A stretch of DNA of 64,000 nt from Lachnospiraceae bacterium (lineage in GTDB: Bacteria; Bacillota; Clostridia; Lachnospirales; Lachnospiraceae). Positions 27,480 through 37,664 of the stretch are shown here, piece after piece. Both the position numbers and the translations under genes were made by a program. The stretch lies in the NCBI GenBank assembly GCA_017463225.1, contig JAFTPO010000046.1, positions 1-64,000 of the forward strand. Reading direction: 5' to 3'. Each line of letters opens with the position of its first letter. Position 1 is the stretch's first letter. Below the pieces are notes generated by a model that was not told the origin of the DNA, ran no database searches, and worked only from the letters and a program-made list of their open reading frames with translations.

Positions 27480-28661
27480 CTATTTACAAATAACTACTTC
27501 TACATTTTCCATAGCCTTCTCATAAAGCTCCTCTATCTTACCAACCAAAGCCTGCTCTGATTCTAATATCTTATCAAGCTTAGGTCTGGTAACTGGATGC
27601 TTTGCAACAAAGGTTGTACAACAATCTTCGTATGGCTGAATTGAAGTCTCATAGGTTCCTATCTTCTCAGATAAATCTATAATTTCCTGCTTATCCATAC
27701 CAATACAAGGTCTCATAACAGGAAGCTTGTCGGCAGCCAAATCAATTACAGATAAGCTCTGTACAGTCTGACTAGATACCTGTCCTATACTTTCTCCGGT
27801 AATGATACATTGACAATCATTTGCCAAAGCCAGCTCCTGAGCCATCTTATAGAATACTCTCTTCATAATAATGGTTAACTCATCATGTGGACAGTTATCA
27901 TATATTGCCAGCTGAACATCCGTAAAATTAACAATATGAAGCTTAATTGGTCCTGAATACTGAGCTACAAGCTTTGCTAGGTCAACAACCTTCTGCTTTG
28001 CTCTCTCACTTGTATATGGTGGTGCATGGAAATATACAGCCTCAAGCTCAACACCTCTCTTAGCAATCATATATGCAGCCACAGGACTGTCTATACCACC
28101 TGATAAAAGTGTCATGCCCTTTCCATTAGTTCCAACAGGAAGACCACCTGGACCCGGAATTGTCTTAGAGTAGATATATGCTATATCTCTAACCTCAACA
28201 TTTATCATAACCTGAGGATTATGAACATCAACCCTCATCTCTGGAAACTTATCTAAGAGTACAGCACCAATTTCACAGTTAAGCTCCATAGATGACATTG
28301 GATAGCTCTTATTTACTCTCTTTGCATGAGATTTGAAGGTGAAATCCTTATTTGCAAATTCATTATCAACATACTCTACAACTGCTTCAGATATCTTCTC
28401 AAAGCTTGTATCCTCAACTACCACTACAGGACAGATTCCTACAACACCGAAAACCTTCTGAAGTGCAGCTATAACATCATCATAGTCATAGTCAGAAAGA
28501 GCTTCTACAAATATTCTTCCATATTCTCTTCTAACATCAAAGCTTCCTAGTCTCTTTAACAAAGCACGCATTCTCTTACACATAATTTCTTCGAATACGT
28601 ATCTATTCTTGCCCTTTGTTCCAATCTCAGCATATTTTACTAAGAACATCTTATAATTCAT
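27480..28661 (-). CDS. thiI: tRNA 4-thiouridine synthase ThiI
   Basis: ThiI adenylates U8 of tRNA and inserts sulfur; in some bacteria it also serves thiamine thiazole synthesis. The 393-residue protein has an N-terminal ferredoxin-like/THUMP region (residues 1-165) and a PP-loop ATPase with SGGIDSPVAAYMIAKRG near residue 183. The C-terminal rhodanese domain of E. coli ThiI is absent, which is normal for Firmicutes. It lies downstream of a cysteine desulfurase, matching the nifZ-thiI pair of Bacillus in which the desulfurase hands sulfur directly to ThiI. GGAGG is five bases before the ATG. Confidence 0.95.
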   Translation of the reverse strand: MNYKMFLVKYAEIGTKGKNRYVFEEIMCKRMRALLKRLGSFDVRREYGRIFVEALSDYDYDDVIAALQKVFGVVGICPVVVVEDTSFEKISEAVVEYVDNEFANKDFTFKSHAKRVNKSYPMSSMELNCEIGAVLLDKFPEMRVDVHNPQVMINVEVRDIAYIYSKTIPGPGGLPVGTNGKGMTLLSGGIDSPVAAYMIAKRGVELEAVYFHAPPYTSERAKQKVVDLAKLVAQYSGPIKLHIVNFTDVQLAIYDNCPHDELTIIMKRVFYKMAQELALANDCQCIITGESIGQVSSQTVQSLSVIDLAADKLPVMRPCIGMDKQEIIDLSEKIGTYETSIQPYEDCCTTFVAKHPVTRPKLDKILESEQALVGKIEELYEKAMENVEVVICK

Positions 28662-28704
28662 AATTTCCTCCGTTTAAACCTAAGATAGCATACAGCTATC
28701 ATTC

Positions 28705-29847
28705 TTATTTCCTAATATATCTTCTAAAAACTGGTAATATTTCCTCTATACACTTTAGTGTATAATCAACCTCTTCCATAGTATTGGTCTCACAAAAGCT
28801 GAATCTAAGTGTTGATTCTAATCTTTCCTTAGGTAGATTAATGGCTTTCAATACACTACTTACATTTGTCTTATTAGATGAACAGGCTGAGCCTGAAGAA
28901 ACATATATACCCTTTTCCTCTAAAGCATGAAGCATTACCTCACTTCTTATTCCTACGAATGTTATACTGGCAATGTGTGGCGCCTCTCCAGAATTATTGA
29001 ATACATTTTCCAGTTTAGTTACCTTGCTTATAAATGTATCCTTCAAATTCCTTACATATTCCATCTTAGTTTCATGATTCTTATACATAAGCTCTGCGGC
29101 CAGTCCCATACCTGCTATAGCAGGAACATTCTCAGTACCTGAACGCATAGCCTTTTGCTGCCCCCCACCATACATAGTTGGTCTAATTAGTGTCTTATCT
29201 TTAATATAAAGAACTCCGGAGCCCTTAGGACCATGTATCTTATGTCCACTTATACTAAGCAAATCAACGCCTAATCTCTTTGGAGAAAACCTAAGCTTAC
29301 CAAAAGCCTGAACACCGTCAACATGAAACAAAATCTGAGGATTGTAGGTTTTAACTATCTTAGAAATCTCTTCAATAGGCTGAATGGAACCAATCTCATT
29401 ATTAACATACATCACTGATACAAGAATTGTATCCTCTCTCAACGCTGCTTTCAGATCATCAAGCTTAATAATTCCTTTATCATCCACTCCAATATAGCTT
29501 ACCTCATAGCCTTCCTTTACAAGGAACTCTAAGGTTGCACTTACGGATGCATGCTCAATATTTGTTGTAATAATGTGCTTTCCCGCACGTCTGTGTGCCA
29601 TAGCTCCACCTATTAAGGCAAAATTATTTGCTTCCGTTCCACCAGAAGTAAATACTATCTCCTTTTCCTGGCATTTAAGCTCTGTAGCTATACGACTTGT
29701 TGCTTCCTTTATGTATTTTTCTGCTTCAACACCCTTCATATGTAATGATGAAGGATTACCGTAATCCTCCTCCAGAAGCTTAATCATAAGCTCCTTTACT
29801 TCCGGATATACCTTTGTTGTTGCCGCATTATCAAAATAAACTTCCAT
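28705..29847 (-). CDS. Cysteine desulfurase (NifS/NifZ-like), sulfur donor for ThiI
   Basis: This 380-residue PLP enzyme (class V aminotransferase fold) takes sulfur from cysteine. Motifs: NAATTKVYPEV at the N-terminus, HVDGVQAFGK, the PLP lysine in SGHKIHGPKG (about residue 205), GTENVPAIAG, and the active-site Cys in SSGSACSSNKTN (about residue 325) on a long loop typical of group I/IscS-type enzymes. It directly precedes thiI, and no iscU or sufU is adjacent, so the main role is likely tRNA thiolation rather than Fe-S assembly. Confidence 0.93.
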   Translation of the reverse strand: MEVYFDNAATTKVYPEVKELMIKLLEEDYGNPSSLHMKGVEAEKYIKEATSRIATELKCQEKEIVFTSGGTEANNFALIGGAMAHRRAGKHIITTNIEHASVSATLEFLVKEGYEVSYIGVDDKGIIKLDDLKAALREDTILVSVMYVNNEIGSIQPIEEISKIVKTYNPQILFHVDGVQAFGKLRFSPKRLGVDLLSISGHKIHGPKGSGVLYIKDKTLIRPTMYGGGQQKAMRSGTENVPAIAGMGLAAELMYKNHETKMEYVRNLKDTFISKVTKLENVFNNSGEAPHIASITFVGIRSEVMLHALEEKGIYVSSGSACSSNKTNVSSVLKAINLPKERLESTLRFSFCETNTMEEVDYTLKCIEEILPVFRRYIRK

Positions 29848-29891
29848 CTTATATCTATCTCCTTAGTTCCATTAGCGAAACATCTAATTAA

Positions 29892-30629
29892 CTACTCATC
29901 TATCTCAAACATTATTATAGAAAGAATTGCTAGACCAGCAGTCTCAGTTCTAAGTATACGATTGCCCAAGGTAATGCATTTTGCTCCCATATCCATGGCC
30001 ATATCAACCTCTTCTTTGGCAAAGCCTCCCTCAGGACCTATAAATATACCCAGGCTCTTCTTTCCTTTAATACCCCTAATTATTTGTCTTGAATACTCAA
30101 GACCCTCAGCCTCCTCATAAGGAATAATATTCATATCTAAGGTTTTTGCATACTCTAATGCTTCTTTAAAGCTCATAAATGGTTTTACCTCAGGTATAAT
30201 ACCTCTTCCGGATTGTTTGCCTGCGCTTTCAGCTATTTGATTATATCTGTCTATTTTTTTAGACACCTTCTTATCTTCAACCTTTACAATGGTTCTTTTA
30301 GTCATAACAGGTACAATCTCATAAGCTCCAAGCTCTACAGCCTTCTGAATTATCATCTCCAGCTTGTCCGACTTAGGCATACCCTGGAAAAGAGTTATCT
30401 TAGTGGAAAGCTCAGCGGAATTCTTTAGAACATCTTCTATTCTGGCTGTAACCGAATCATCGTCCATATCTATAACAGTGCACTCATAATCAGTGCCATT
30501 ACCATCACTAACTAATATTTTCTCACCCATGCGAATTCTCAGCACATTTTTAATATGATTCACATCATTGCCTGTTATTATTATATTGTCTACAGCATTT
30601 GTACAGCCGTCCACAAAAAATCTATGCAT
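29892..30629 (-). CDS. rsmE: 16S rRNA (uracil-1498-N3)-methyltransferase RsmE
   Basis: RsmE methylates U1498 of 16S rRNA. The 245-residue protein has an N-terminal PUA-like domain (MHRFFVDG, HIKNVLRIRMGEKILVSDG) and a SPOUT-fold C-terminal domain with the trefoil-knot motifs FIGPEGGFAKEEV and LGNRILRTETAGLA. In Firmicutes it normally follows prmA. Here a decayed gene, two terminators and a small plus-strand gene separate it from prmA, so it has its own promoter. The ATG follows GAGGT. Confidence 0.95.
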   Translation of the reverse strand: MHRFFVDGCTNAVDNIIITGNDVNHIKNVLRIRMGEKILVSDGNGTDYECTVIDMDDDSVTARIEDVLKNSAELSTKITLFQGMPKSDKLEMIIQKAVELGAYEIVPVMTKRTIVKVEDKKVSKKIDRYNQIAESAGKQSGRGIIPEVKPFMSFKEALEYAKTLDMNIIPYEEAEGLEYSRQIIRGIKGKKSLGIFIGPEGGFAKEEVDMAMDMGAKCITLGNRILRTETAGLAILSIIMFEIDE

Positions 30630-30666
30630 GTATATTTACCTCATAAACGATACTAAAACCTTTGTA

Positions 30667-30695
30667 ATATTAACACATTTTATATTCTTATTCAA
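30667..30695 (-). promoter_or_regulatory. Candidate promoter of rsmE
   Basis: On the minus strand TTGAAT (30695-30690), 17 bases, TAATAT (30672-30667). The -10 is weak, but it is the only reasonable pair between the upstream terminator and rsmE. Confidence 0.4.
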
Positions 30696-30744
30696 TGTTA
30701 ATAATAAGATATAGTCTATATTTTAGCAAAGTAATTAAAACAAA

Positions 30745-30770
30745 AAAAGAGAGGCAAAAACCTCTCCTTT
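30745..30770 (-). terminator. Terminator after the decayed gene
   Basis: GGAGAGG and CCTCTC pair around a 5-6 base loop on the minus strand and are followed by TTTTTTTG. It begins about nine bases after the stop codon of the remnant at 30779. Confidence 0.85.
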
Positions 30771-30778
30771 TATAAGTA

Positions 30779-30991
30779 TTATGGAGCAACATATTCCTGT
30801 GAACCATCGTTATACTTTAACCAATAACCACCATTATCACAATCAGGTATTGTCTCTACTACATATCTCTCTGCCTCTGTAGCAGCTGCTGTTGTGGCTG
30901 GCGCCGCTGTTGTAGCCGGTGCAGCTGTTGTAGCTGGTGCCACTGTTGTAGCTGGTGCTGCTGTTGTTACTGAGCTGCTGTTGTACTCTCT
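30779..30991 (-). pseudogene. C-terminal remnant of a secreted or surface protein
   Basis: An open frame of about 70 codons ends at TAA 30779 but has no usable start: it is bounded upstream by TGA (30994-30992) and lacks any start with a ribosome site. It encodes four Ala-Pro-Ala-Thr-Thr-type repeats and then a short folded-looking tail (ERYVVETIPDCDNGGYWLKY). The repeat-linker plus tail layout suggests the end of an exported protein, similar in style to an SH3-like tail. Just upstream the Thr/Ala-rich coding pattern continues in another frame (TTEESTTAA), consistent with a frameshift. The surviving terminator shows that it was once a normal gene. Confidence 0.6.
30887..30958 (-). repeat. Four tandem 18-bp repeats (Ala/Pro/Thr coding)
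   Basis: Four successive 18-base units (30887-30904, 30905-30922, 30923-30940, 30941-30958) and a partial fifth. On the minus strand each unit reads about GCNCCNGCNACAACAGNN and encodes AP-ATT-(A/V). They form the linker of the decayed gene and are a plausible site for slippage. Confidence 0.85.
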
Positions 30992-31012
30992 TCAGTAGTT
31001 AAAAATATAACT

Positions 31013-31147
31013 ATGACAATAAGAATAGACAAAACACTTCAGGAAGAATACAATATATTATCAGCAAAAACAAATCGCTCAAGAAACGAACTAATCAGTA
31101 TGGCACTTCGTTATGCATTAGACAATATGGAATTACAGAACAAATAA
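31013..31147 (+). CDS. Ribbon-helix-helix (Arc/CopG-type) mini-protein
   Basis: This 44-residue protein has the ribbon-helix-helix layout: short beta strand MTIRIDKTL, helix LQEEYNILSAKT, turn NRSRNE, and helix LISMALRYALDN. Such proteins are dimeric DNA binders, often antitoxins or small repressors. No plus-strand ribosome site is visible before the ATG, and the sequence just upstream belongs to the decayed minus-strand gene, so the gene may have lost its expression signals. It ends in a bidirectional terminator shared with prmA. No toxin gene is adjacent. It is too short to be noticed by a normal gene caller. Confidence 0.6.
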   Translation: MTIRIDKTLQEEYNILSAKTNRSRNELISMALRYALDNMELQNK

Positions 31148-31175
31148 AAAATAGAGGGTTTCCCCTCTATTTTTT
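31146..31175. terminator. Bidirectional terminator between the RHH gene and prmA
   Basis: AAAAAATAGAGGG and CCCTCTATTTTTT form a perfect 13-bp stem with loop TTTC. Both strands show the stem followed by T6. It overlaps the stop codons of both flanking genes. Confidence 0.92.
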
Positions 31176-32139
31176 ATTTGGCTATGATAGATACCCAGTC
31201 ATTCATATGTACAACATCTATTATTTCAAATCCATTTCCAAGAAGAGCTTCCTTAACAGCCTCTTCCTTCATATCTATAATACCTGATGTTATAAAATAT
31301 CCACCATCCTTAAGAAATGGTCTTACAACCCCTGATAAAGGTATGATAACATCCGCCAAAATATTAGCTACAACAATATCATACTTATTGCCACCATTTA
31401 CATCCAGTGCCATCTTAGAAGTTGCTTCACTTACCTCAAGAAGATTACCACAGGTAAGAACAAGCTGTTCCTCAGTCATATGATTTACTTCACGATTCTC
31501 AATACTTGCTCTGACTGCTACCTCATCTATATCCATACCATGAACAAAGCCTGCTCCCAGCATAACACTAATGATAGATAGTATGCCGCTACCAGAACCT
31601 ACATCAAAAACTGTATCCCCTGACTTAAGATATTTCTTAAGCTGACCTATGCACAGCTTTGTGGTTTCATGAGAGCCTGTTCCAAATGCAATACCAGGGT
31701 CTATTTCTACAACCATATCCCCTTCCTTTACATCATCAAGCTCCTCCCAAGTAGGCTTTATAACAATATTATCATATAACCTAAATGGTTTAAAAAACTG
31801 TTTCCAGTTATTTATCCAATCCTTGTCCTCTGTATTACTTAAGGTAATGTCCTTTGTACCTACAGGTAAAAACTCTTCAAGGCGGGTAAGTTCTGCAACT
31901 ATATCCGCCTTTAAAGTGTCTAGATTGAAGCTATCATCTATAAAGCATGAAACCTTTGCTGTTCCATCATCCTCTCCCTCTACGAGAGGAATATCTACAA
32001 ACATAGCTTCTTTCTCTTCATCTGTAAGTGGAACATTATCCTCGATCATAATCCCCTCAACTCCCAATTCATCTAAGAAAGCGCTGAGAATATCAACTGC
32101 CTCAACAGTTGTATCGATAGTTAATTTTGTCCACACCAT
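31174..32139 (-). CDS. prmA: Ribosomal protein L11 methyltransferase
   Basis: PrmA trimethylates lysines of L11. The 321-residue protein has the N-terminal L11-binding domain (VWTKLTIDTTVEAVDILSAF) and a class I SAM domain with motif I VFDVGSGSGILSI (about residue 180), preceded by DPGIAFGTGSHETT, and NILADVI as motif IV. It starts three bases after the dnaJ stop, as in many Firmicutes, so it belongs to the hrcA-dnaJ operon and ends at the bidirectional terminator. Confidence 0.97.
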   Translation of the reverse strand: MVWTKLTIDTTVEAVDILSAFLDELGVEGIMIEDNVPLTDEEKEAMFVDIPLVEGEDDGTAKVSCFIDDSFNLDTLKADIVAELTRLEEFLPVGTKDITLSNTEDKDWINNWKQFFKPFRLYDNIVIKPTWEELDDVKEGDMVVEIDPGIAFGTGSHETTKLCIGQLKKYLKSGDTVFDVGSGSGILSIISVMLGAGFVHGMDIDEVAVRASIENREVNHMTEEQLVLTCGNLLEVSEATSKMALDVNGGNKYDIVVANILADVIIPLSGVVRPFLKDGGYFITSGIIDMKEEAVKEALLGNGFEIIDVVHMNDWVSIIAK

Positions 32140-32142
32140 ATT

Positions 32143-33306
32143 TTATAATCCTTTTTTAAATCCTTTTTTCTTCTTATGGTCACCAAAGCTAAAACCACCT
32201 GCTGAATCCTTTGAAGATCTGGCATTTACTGTAGTCGTATTAGCATACTGGTTAAGAATAGACTTCTGCTCCTCTGTAAGCTTATCAGGAACCTGTACAA
32301 CAAGTGTTACATAGTGATCTCCTCTAACATTCTTATTTCTAAGAGTAGGAACACCCTTGCCCTTAAGCTTAATCTTTGTATCAGTCTGTGTACCAGCCTT
32401 GATATCTATCTCATAAGGGCCATCAATTGTATTGATAGTAACCTTACCACCTAAAGCAGCCTGTGTAAAGCTGATAGGCTCTGATGAGTAAATATCATAC
32501 TCCTGTCTCTGGAAGGTAGGATGTCTGTCTACAAGAACAGTTACAAGAAGATCTCCTCTTCCACCGCCGTTAATACCAGGCTCACCCTTCTCTCTAATAC
32601 GTATACTCTGACCATTGTCTATACCTGCAGGAACTGCAACCTGAATCTTCTTCTTTGACTTAACAAAGCCTGATCCTGCACAGTTACTACACTTAAATTT
32701 TATAAGCTTTCCTGAACCACCGCAGTCCGGACATGCCTGAACTGTTCTAGCCATACCAAAAAGTGACTGCTGAGTAAATACAACCTGACCCTTACCTGCA
32801 CACTTTCCACAGGTTTCAGACTGATGACCAGGCTGGCATCCATTACCCTTACAAACATCACACTCATCCTTAAGAGGAAGCTCAAGCTCCTCCTGAGTAC
32901 CAAATATAGCCTCCTCGAAGGAAACTCTAACTGTTGTCTTAATGTTAGCTCCCTTCATAGGACCTGTCTGCTGGCGATTTCTTGAGCCACCACCAAACAT
33001 ATCTCCGAAGATATCTCCAAAAATATCTCCCATATCAGCAAAATCAAAGCCACCAAAACCACCTGGTCCTCCATTTTGGTCAAAGGCTGCATGACCATAC
33101 TGATCATACTTAGCCTTCTTTTCAGGATCAGACAATATTGCATATGCTTCTGCTGCTTCTTTAAATTTCTCTTCTGCTTCTGTATCACCTGGATTTGTAT
33201 CCGGATGATATTTCTTAGCAACTACTCTGTACGCCTTTTTAATCTCAGCATCTGTGGCGCCCTTAGTTACTCCAAGCACTTCATAATAATCTCTCTTATC
33301 AGCCAT
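32143..33306 (-). CDS. dnaJ: Chaperone DnaJ (Hsp40)
   Basis: DnaJ is the co-chaperone that stimulates DnaK ATPase. The 387-residue protein has a J domain with HPD ([10 protein letters not shown]), a Gly/Phe-rich region (about residues 75-110), four zinc-finger repeats ([33 protein letters not shown]), and C-terminal substrate-binding domains. Its leader follows dnaK by about 100 bases with an intercistronic hairpin. SD AAGGGTG. Confidence 0.98.
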   Translation of the reverse strand: MADKRDYYEVLGVTKGATDAEIKKAYRVVAKKYHPDTNPGDTEAEEKFKEAAEAYAILSDPEKKAKYDQYGHAAFDQNGGPGGFGGFDFADMGDIFGDIFGDMFGGGSRNRQQTGPMKGANIKTTVRVSFEEAIFGTQEELELPLKDECDVCKGNGCQPGHQSETCGKCAGKGQVVFTQQSLFGMARTVQACPDCGGSGKLIKFKCSNCAGSGFVKSKKKIQVAVPAGIDNGQSIRIREKGEPGINGGGRGDLLVTVLVDRHPTFQRQEYDIYSSEPISFTQAALGGKVTINTIDGPYEIDIKAGTQTDTKIKLKGKGVPTLRNKNVRGDHYVTLVVQVPDKLTEEQKSILNQYANTTTVNARSSKDSAGGFSFGDHKKKKGFKKGL

Positions 33307-33346
33307 CTGAATTCACCCTTAAATATACATTAATCAGTTACATTGT

Positions 33347-33391
33347 AAGCTTATTCTCACTCCCGGATGTAACCGGGAGTAAACAAAGCTT
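33347..33391 (-). other. Intercistronic hairpin between dnaK and dnaJ
   Basis: ACTCCCGG/CCGGGAGT (33359-33366 with 33373-33380) is an 8-bp GC-rich stem with a 6-base loop, extended by outer AAGCTT/AAGCTT pairing. No T-run follows on the minus strand. It probably protects the dnaK message or lowers dnaJ expression relative to dnaK. Confidence 0.55.
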
Positions 33392-33410
33392 TATTTAGTC
33401 TAATATATTA

Positions 33411-35276
<1,866 letters not shown>

Positions 35277-35289
35277 TTATATAAATATT

Positions 35290-35940
35290 TTAGTTTGCAA
35301 CCTTAACCATACTGTGTCTAAGCACCTGGTCTTTGAACATATAACCCTTCTGCATTTCTTCTGCAACTATATTCTCACCGAAGTTCTCATCCTCAACGTG
35401 AATTACAGCATTATGAAGCTCTGGGTCAAATTCTTTGCCTTCAGCATTCATAGCAGCTACACCAATGCCCTCTAATGTGGTCATAAGCTGCTTGTAGATC
35501 ATATCTACTCCCTGCTCAAAGCTTCTATCCTTATCTTCCTCAGGAATCATAAGAATAGCTCTCTCAAAGTTATCTACTACAGGTAGAAGCTTTTCTAAAA
35601 CCTCCTTAGCACCTATATCGTACATCTTCTTTGATTCTTTCTCAGTTCTTTGTCTTGCATTTTCAAACTCAGCTAAAAGTCTCTTATACTTATCCTCGTT
35701 ATCCTGCGCAAGCTCCTTAGTTCTCTCAAGTTCAAGCAAAAGCGCCTTACTTCCTCTTCTGCTTCCCTTTGGTACTGGCTTTGGCATTGCATTATCCACT
35801 GCCTCCTGGTTATCAGCTGGTACCTCAACTGTAGTATTAATCTGTACGTCCGTGCCCTCGCTAACAGGAGCATCATCAGTTACGTTAACATCTTCTACTA
35901 TCTCTTCAGCGCTTGTCTGCTTAACCTTTTTAGTCGCCAT
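35290..35940 (-). CDS. grpE: Nucleotide exchange factor GrpE
   Basis: GrpE releases ADP from DnaK. The 216-residue protein has a disordered acidic N-terminus (about 70 residues), a long helix (RTKELAQDNEDKYKRLLAEFENARQR) and the C-terminal beta domain with the signature HNAVIHVED....IVAEEMQKGY. Its start overlaps the end of hrcA by about 11 bases, so translation is coupled. Confidence 0.96.
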   Translation of the reverse strand: MATKKVKQTSAEEIVEDVNVTDDAPVSEGTDVQINTTVEVPADNQEAVDNAMPKPVPKGSRRGSKALLLELERTKELAQDNEDKYKRLLAEFENARQRTEKESKKMYDIGAKEVLEKLLPVVDNFERAILMIPEEDKDRSFEQGVDMIYKQLMTTLEGIGVAAMNAEGKEFDPELHNAVIHVEDENFGENIVAEEMQKGYMFKDQVLRHSMVKVAN

Positions 35941-36976
35941 CAGTGTTCACTCCTTTGCCTTTCTTAAATATGTCATCTAACTCAATAGTTAAATTCTTAA
36001 GTGTACTAACTACCTTTTTGTAGTCCATTCTCTTAGGTCCAATGATACCTATGGTTCCTGTTGCTCCTTCAGGCATCTTATAAGTAGCCGTTACAAGAGA
36101 ACAATCCTTCATATTTTGAACCGGGGTTTCATCACCTATATAAACCTGAATTCCTTCTTCGCCATCATTATTAACGGTCTTTTCAAGAAGATTGGTTAAC
36201 TCATTCTTATTTTCAAAAGCTTCAAGCAACTCACTTGTCTTACTAATATCTCCAATCTCAGGATATTTTAGTATGTTAGTTGCTCCGCTTGTGTATATCT
36301 CAAGCTCATTAGCCTCGTGTATAGCCTCAACTATACCCTGGAAAATATGTTCAAGTATGACATCATATTCTCCTGCCTGTTTCTTCATGGCTTGTATCAT
36401 TTCCAGATTGATATCCTCAAGAGCTGCCCCCTGTAAAAATGTATTAAGCAAAATATTAAACTTTAGTACATCTTCATTATCTAAAGGGACATTTACAGGA
36501 ATCATCTGATTCTTGATTATATTACCCTCTACAACTATGACTGCCAAAAGATTGTCAAGATCCACCTGAGATAACTGAATAAACTTAACAGTTTTGCGGT
36601 AATTTGGAGCTGTTACCATAGTTGCATAATTAGTATTATATGCCAAAACCTTGGCAACCTGCTTAAGCATAAGCTCCATTCTATCCACTCGCTCTAACAG
36701 TGTGCTTTTAACCTCTTCAATCTCTTCTTTTTCTTCCATAAGATTATCTACATAGAATCTGTAGCCCTTATCTGTGGGAACTCTACCAGCCGAAGGATGT
36801 GGAGAATAAATATAACCCAGCTCTTCCAAATCAGCCATCTCATTTCTGATGGTTGCAGAGCTTAAATCCAGGTCTGTATACTTTGAAATTGTCCTTGAAC
36901 CTACCGGTTCACCTGTTTCAAGATAGTTAGCAATGACAGCTTTAAGAATCTTTTTCTTACGCTCATCAAGCTCCAT
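35930..36976 (-). CDS. hrcA: Heat-inducible transcription repressor HrcA
   Basis: HrcA binds CIRCE and represses the heat-shock operon, with GroEL as modulator. The 348-residue protein has the N-terminal winged helix (ERKKKILKAVIANYLETGEPVGSRTI, SSATIRNEMADLEELGY) and central GAF-like and insertion domains. It is the first gene of the operon, behind a perfect CIRCE and a sigma-A promoter, so it is autoregulated. AGGAGGGATGAC precedes the ATG. Confidence 0.97.
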   Translation of the reverse strand: MELDERKKKILKAVIANYLETGEPVGSRTISKYTDLDLSSATIRNEMADLEELGYIYSPHPSAGRVPTDKGYRFYVDNLMEEKEEIEEVKSTLLERVDRMELMLKQVAKVLAYNTNYATMVTAPNYRKTVKFIQLSQVDLDNLLAVIVVEGNIIKNQMIPVNVPLDNEDVLKFNILLNTFLQGAALEDINLEMIQAMKKQAGEYDVILEHIFQGIVEAIHEANELEIYTSGATNILKYPEIGDISKTSELLEAFENKNELTNLLEKTVNNDGEEGIQVYIGDETPVQNMKDCSLVTATYKMPEGATGTIGIIGPKRMDYKKVVSTLKNLTIELDDIFKKGKGVNTDGD

Positions 36977-36998
36977 GTCATCCCTCCTGTCTTATTTA

Positions 36999-37025
36999 TT
37001 AGCACTCACCAACATCGAGTGCTAA
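36999..37025. promoter_or_regulatory. CIRCE operator
   Basis: TTAGCACTC-N9-GAGTGCTAA, a perfect 9+9 inverted repeat identical to the CIRCE consensus, about 20 bases upstream of the hrcA ATG and covering the predicted start of transcription. It is the HrcA binding site. Confidence 0.98.
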
Positions 37026-37034
37026 CCTATAGTT

Positions 37035-37063
37035 AATATACTCCCACCAATAGCTTTTGTCAA
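37035..37063 (-). promoter_or_regulatory. Sigma-A promoter of the hrcA-dnaJ operon
   Basis: On the minus strand a consensus TTGACA (37063-37058), 17 bases, TATATT (37040-37035). The start falls at the edge of CIRCE, so HrcA blocks initiation directly. Confidence 0.88.
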
Positions 37064-37104
37064 CCTATTTTCGGTATTTTAAACTGTGAATTTAATATGA
37101 AAAC

Positions 37105-37136
37105 AAAAAACTCAGACCAAAAAATAGTCTGAGTTT
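37105..37136 (-). terminator. Terminator of the gpr-to-YcxB-like gene string
   Basis: AAACTCAGAC and GTCTGAGTTT form a perfect 10-bp stem with a 9-base loop, followed on the minus strand by TTTG. It separates the upstream genes from the hrcA promoter. Confidence 0.85.
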
Positions 37137-37169
37137 GATTATTCAACAAATATAAGCATTTTTAGAGTT

Positions 37170-37655
37170 TTATTTCTTTAATTTCATACTCTTTTTTATC
37201 AAAGAATAACAGGTCTTAGCATCACCTTCAACAAATGAAGCCTTCATAATTAAGCATCCTTCACCTTCATAGCTTATAGCCACTATCATTTTCTTATCTT
37301 GAATAAGTCGCGCAATGCTTTTATAGCTCATGCAACGCTCTCTGCCATCTGATTTAATAATAAGTTTATCCTTAATTTCTACTGTAACAGTTGGATTATT
37401 ACCATTATGTTTTTCGTGAAATGCATTTAAGCCATCTTTAATCGCCTTTTTTACTTTTAAAAAAACAACAATATCTAATACAAAAACCAATATAAGATAT
37501 GCTAAGTATTTAATATTACTAAAGGTATATGCTGTAATAATAAAATACAGTGATATAAAAAATGAAATCAATATATTCCTTATAATATATCCTCTTAACA
37601 CCAACAATATATATTTTCTTTGTACCTGGTCGTCATAGACGTACTTATTAGTCAT
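37170..37655 (-). CDS. YcxB-like membrane protein
   Basis: This 161-residue protein has two hydrophobic segments (about residues 26-45 and 49-68) and a C-terminal soluble domain of about 90 residues with alternating strands (TVTVEIKDKLIIKSDG.. YKSIARLIQDKKMIVA), the pattern of the YcxB-like family. The function is unknown. It begins 9 bases after the hemW stop and ends before the terminator, so it is the tail of the lepA-hemW transcript. Confidence 0.7.
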   Translation of the reverse strand: MTNKYVYDDQVQRKYILLVLRGYIIRNILISFFISLYFIITAYTFSNIKYLAYLILVFVLDIVVFLKVKKAIKDGLNAFHEKHNGNNPTVTVEIKDKLIIKSDGRERCMSYKSIARLIQDKKMIVAISYEGEGCLIMKASFVEGDAKTCYSLIKKSMKLKK

Positions 37656-37664
37656 TACTATCCA

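Noticed and set aside
30991-31040. Hydrophobic minus-strand segment upstream of the decayed gene that looks like a signal anchor
   Set aside because: It is the exact antisense of the start of the ribbon-helix-helix gene. Its frame has an in-frame stop shortly upstream, so it is probably a coincidence and not the lost N-terminus.
31823-32314. 163-residue plus-strand reading frame over prmA/dnaJ
   Set aside because: Lies fully antisense to two well-supported genes, is Ser-rich as expected for a shadow frame, and has no ribosome site.
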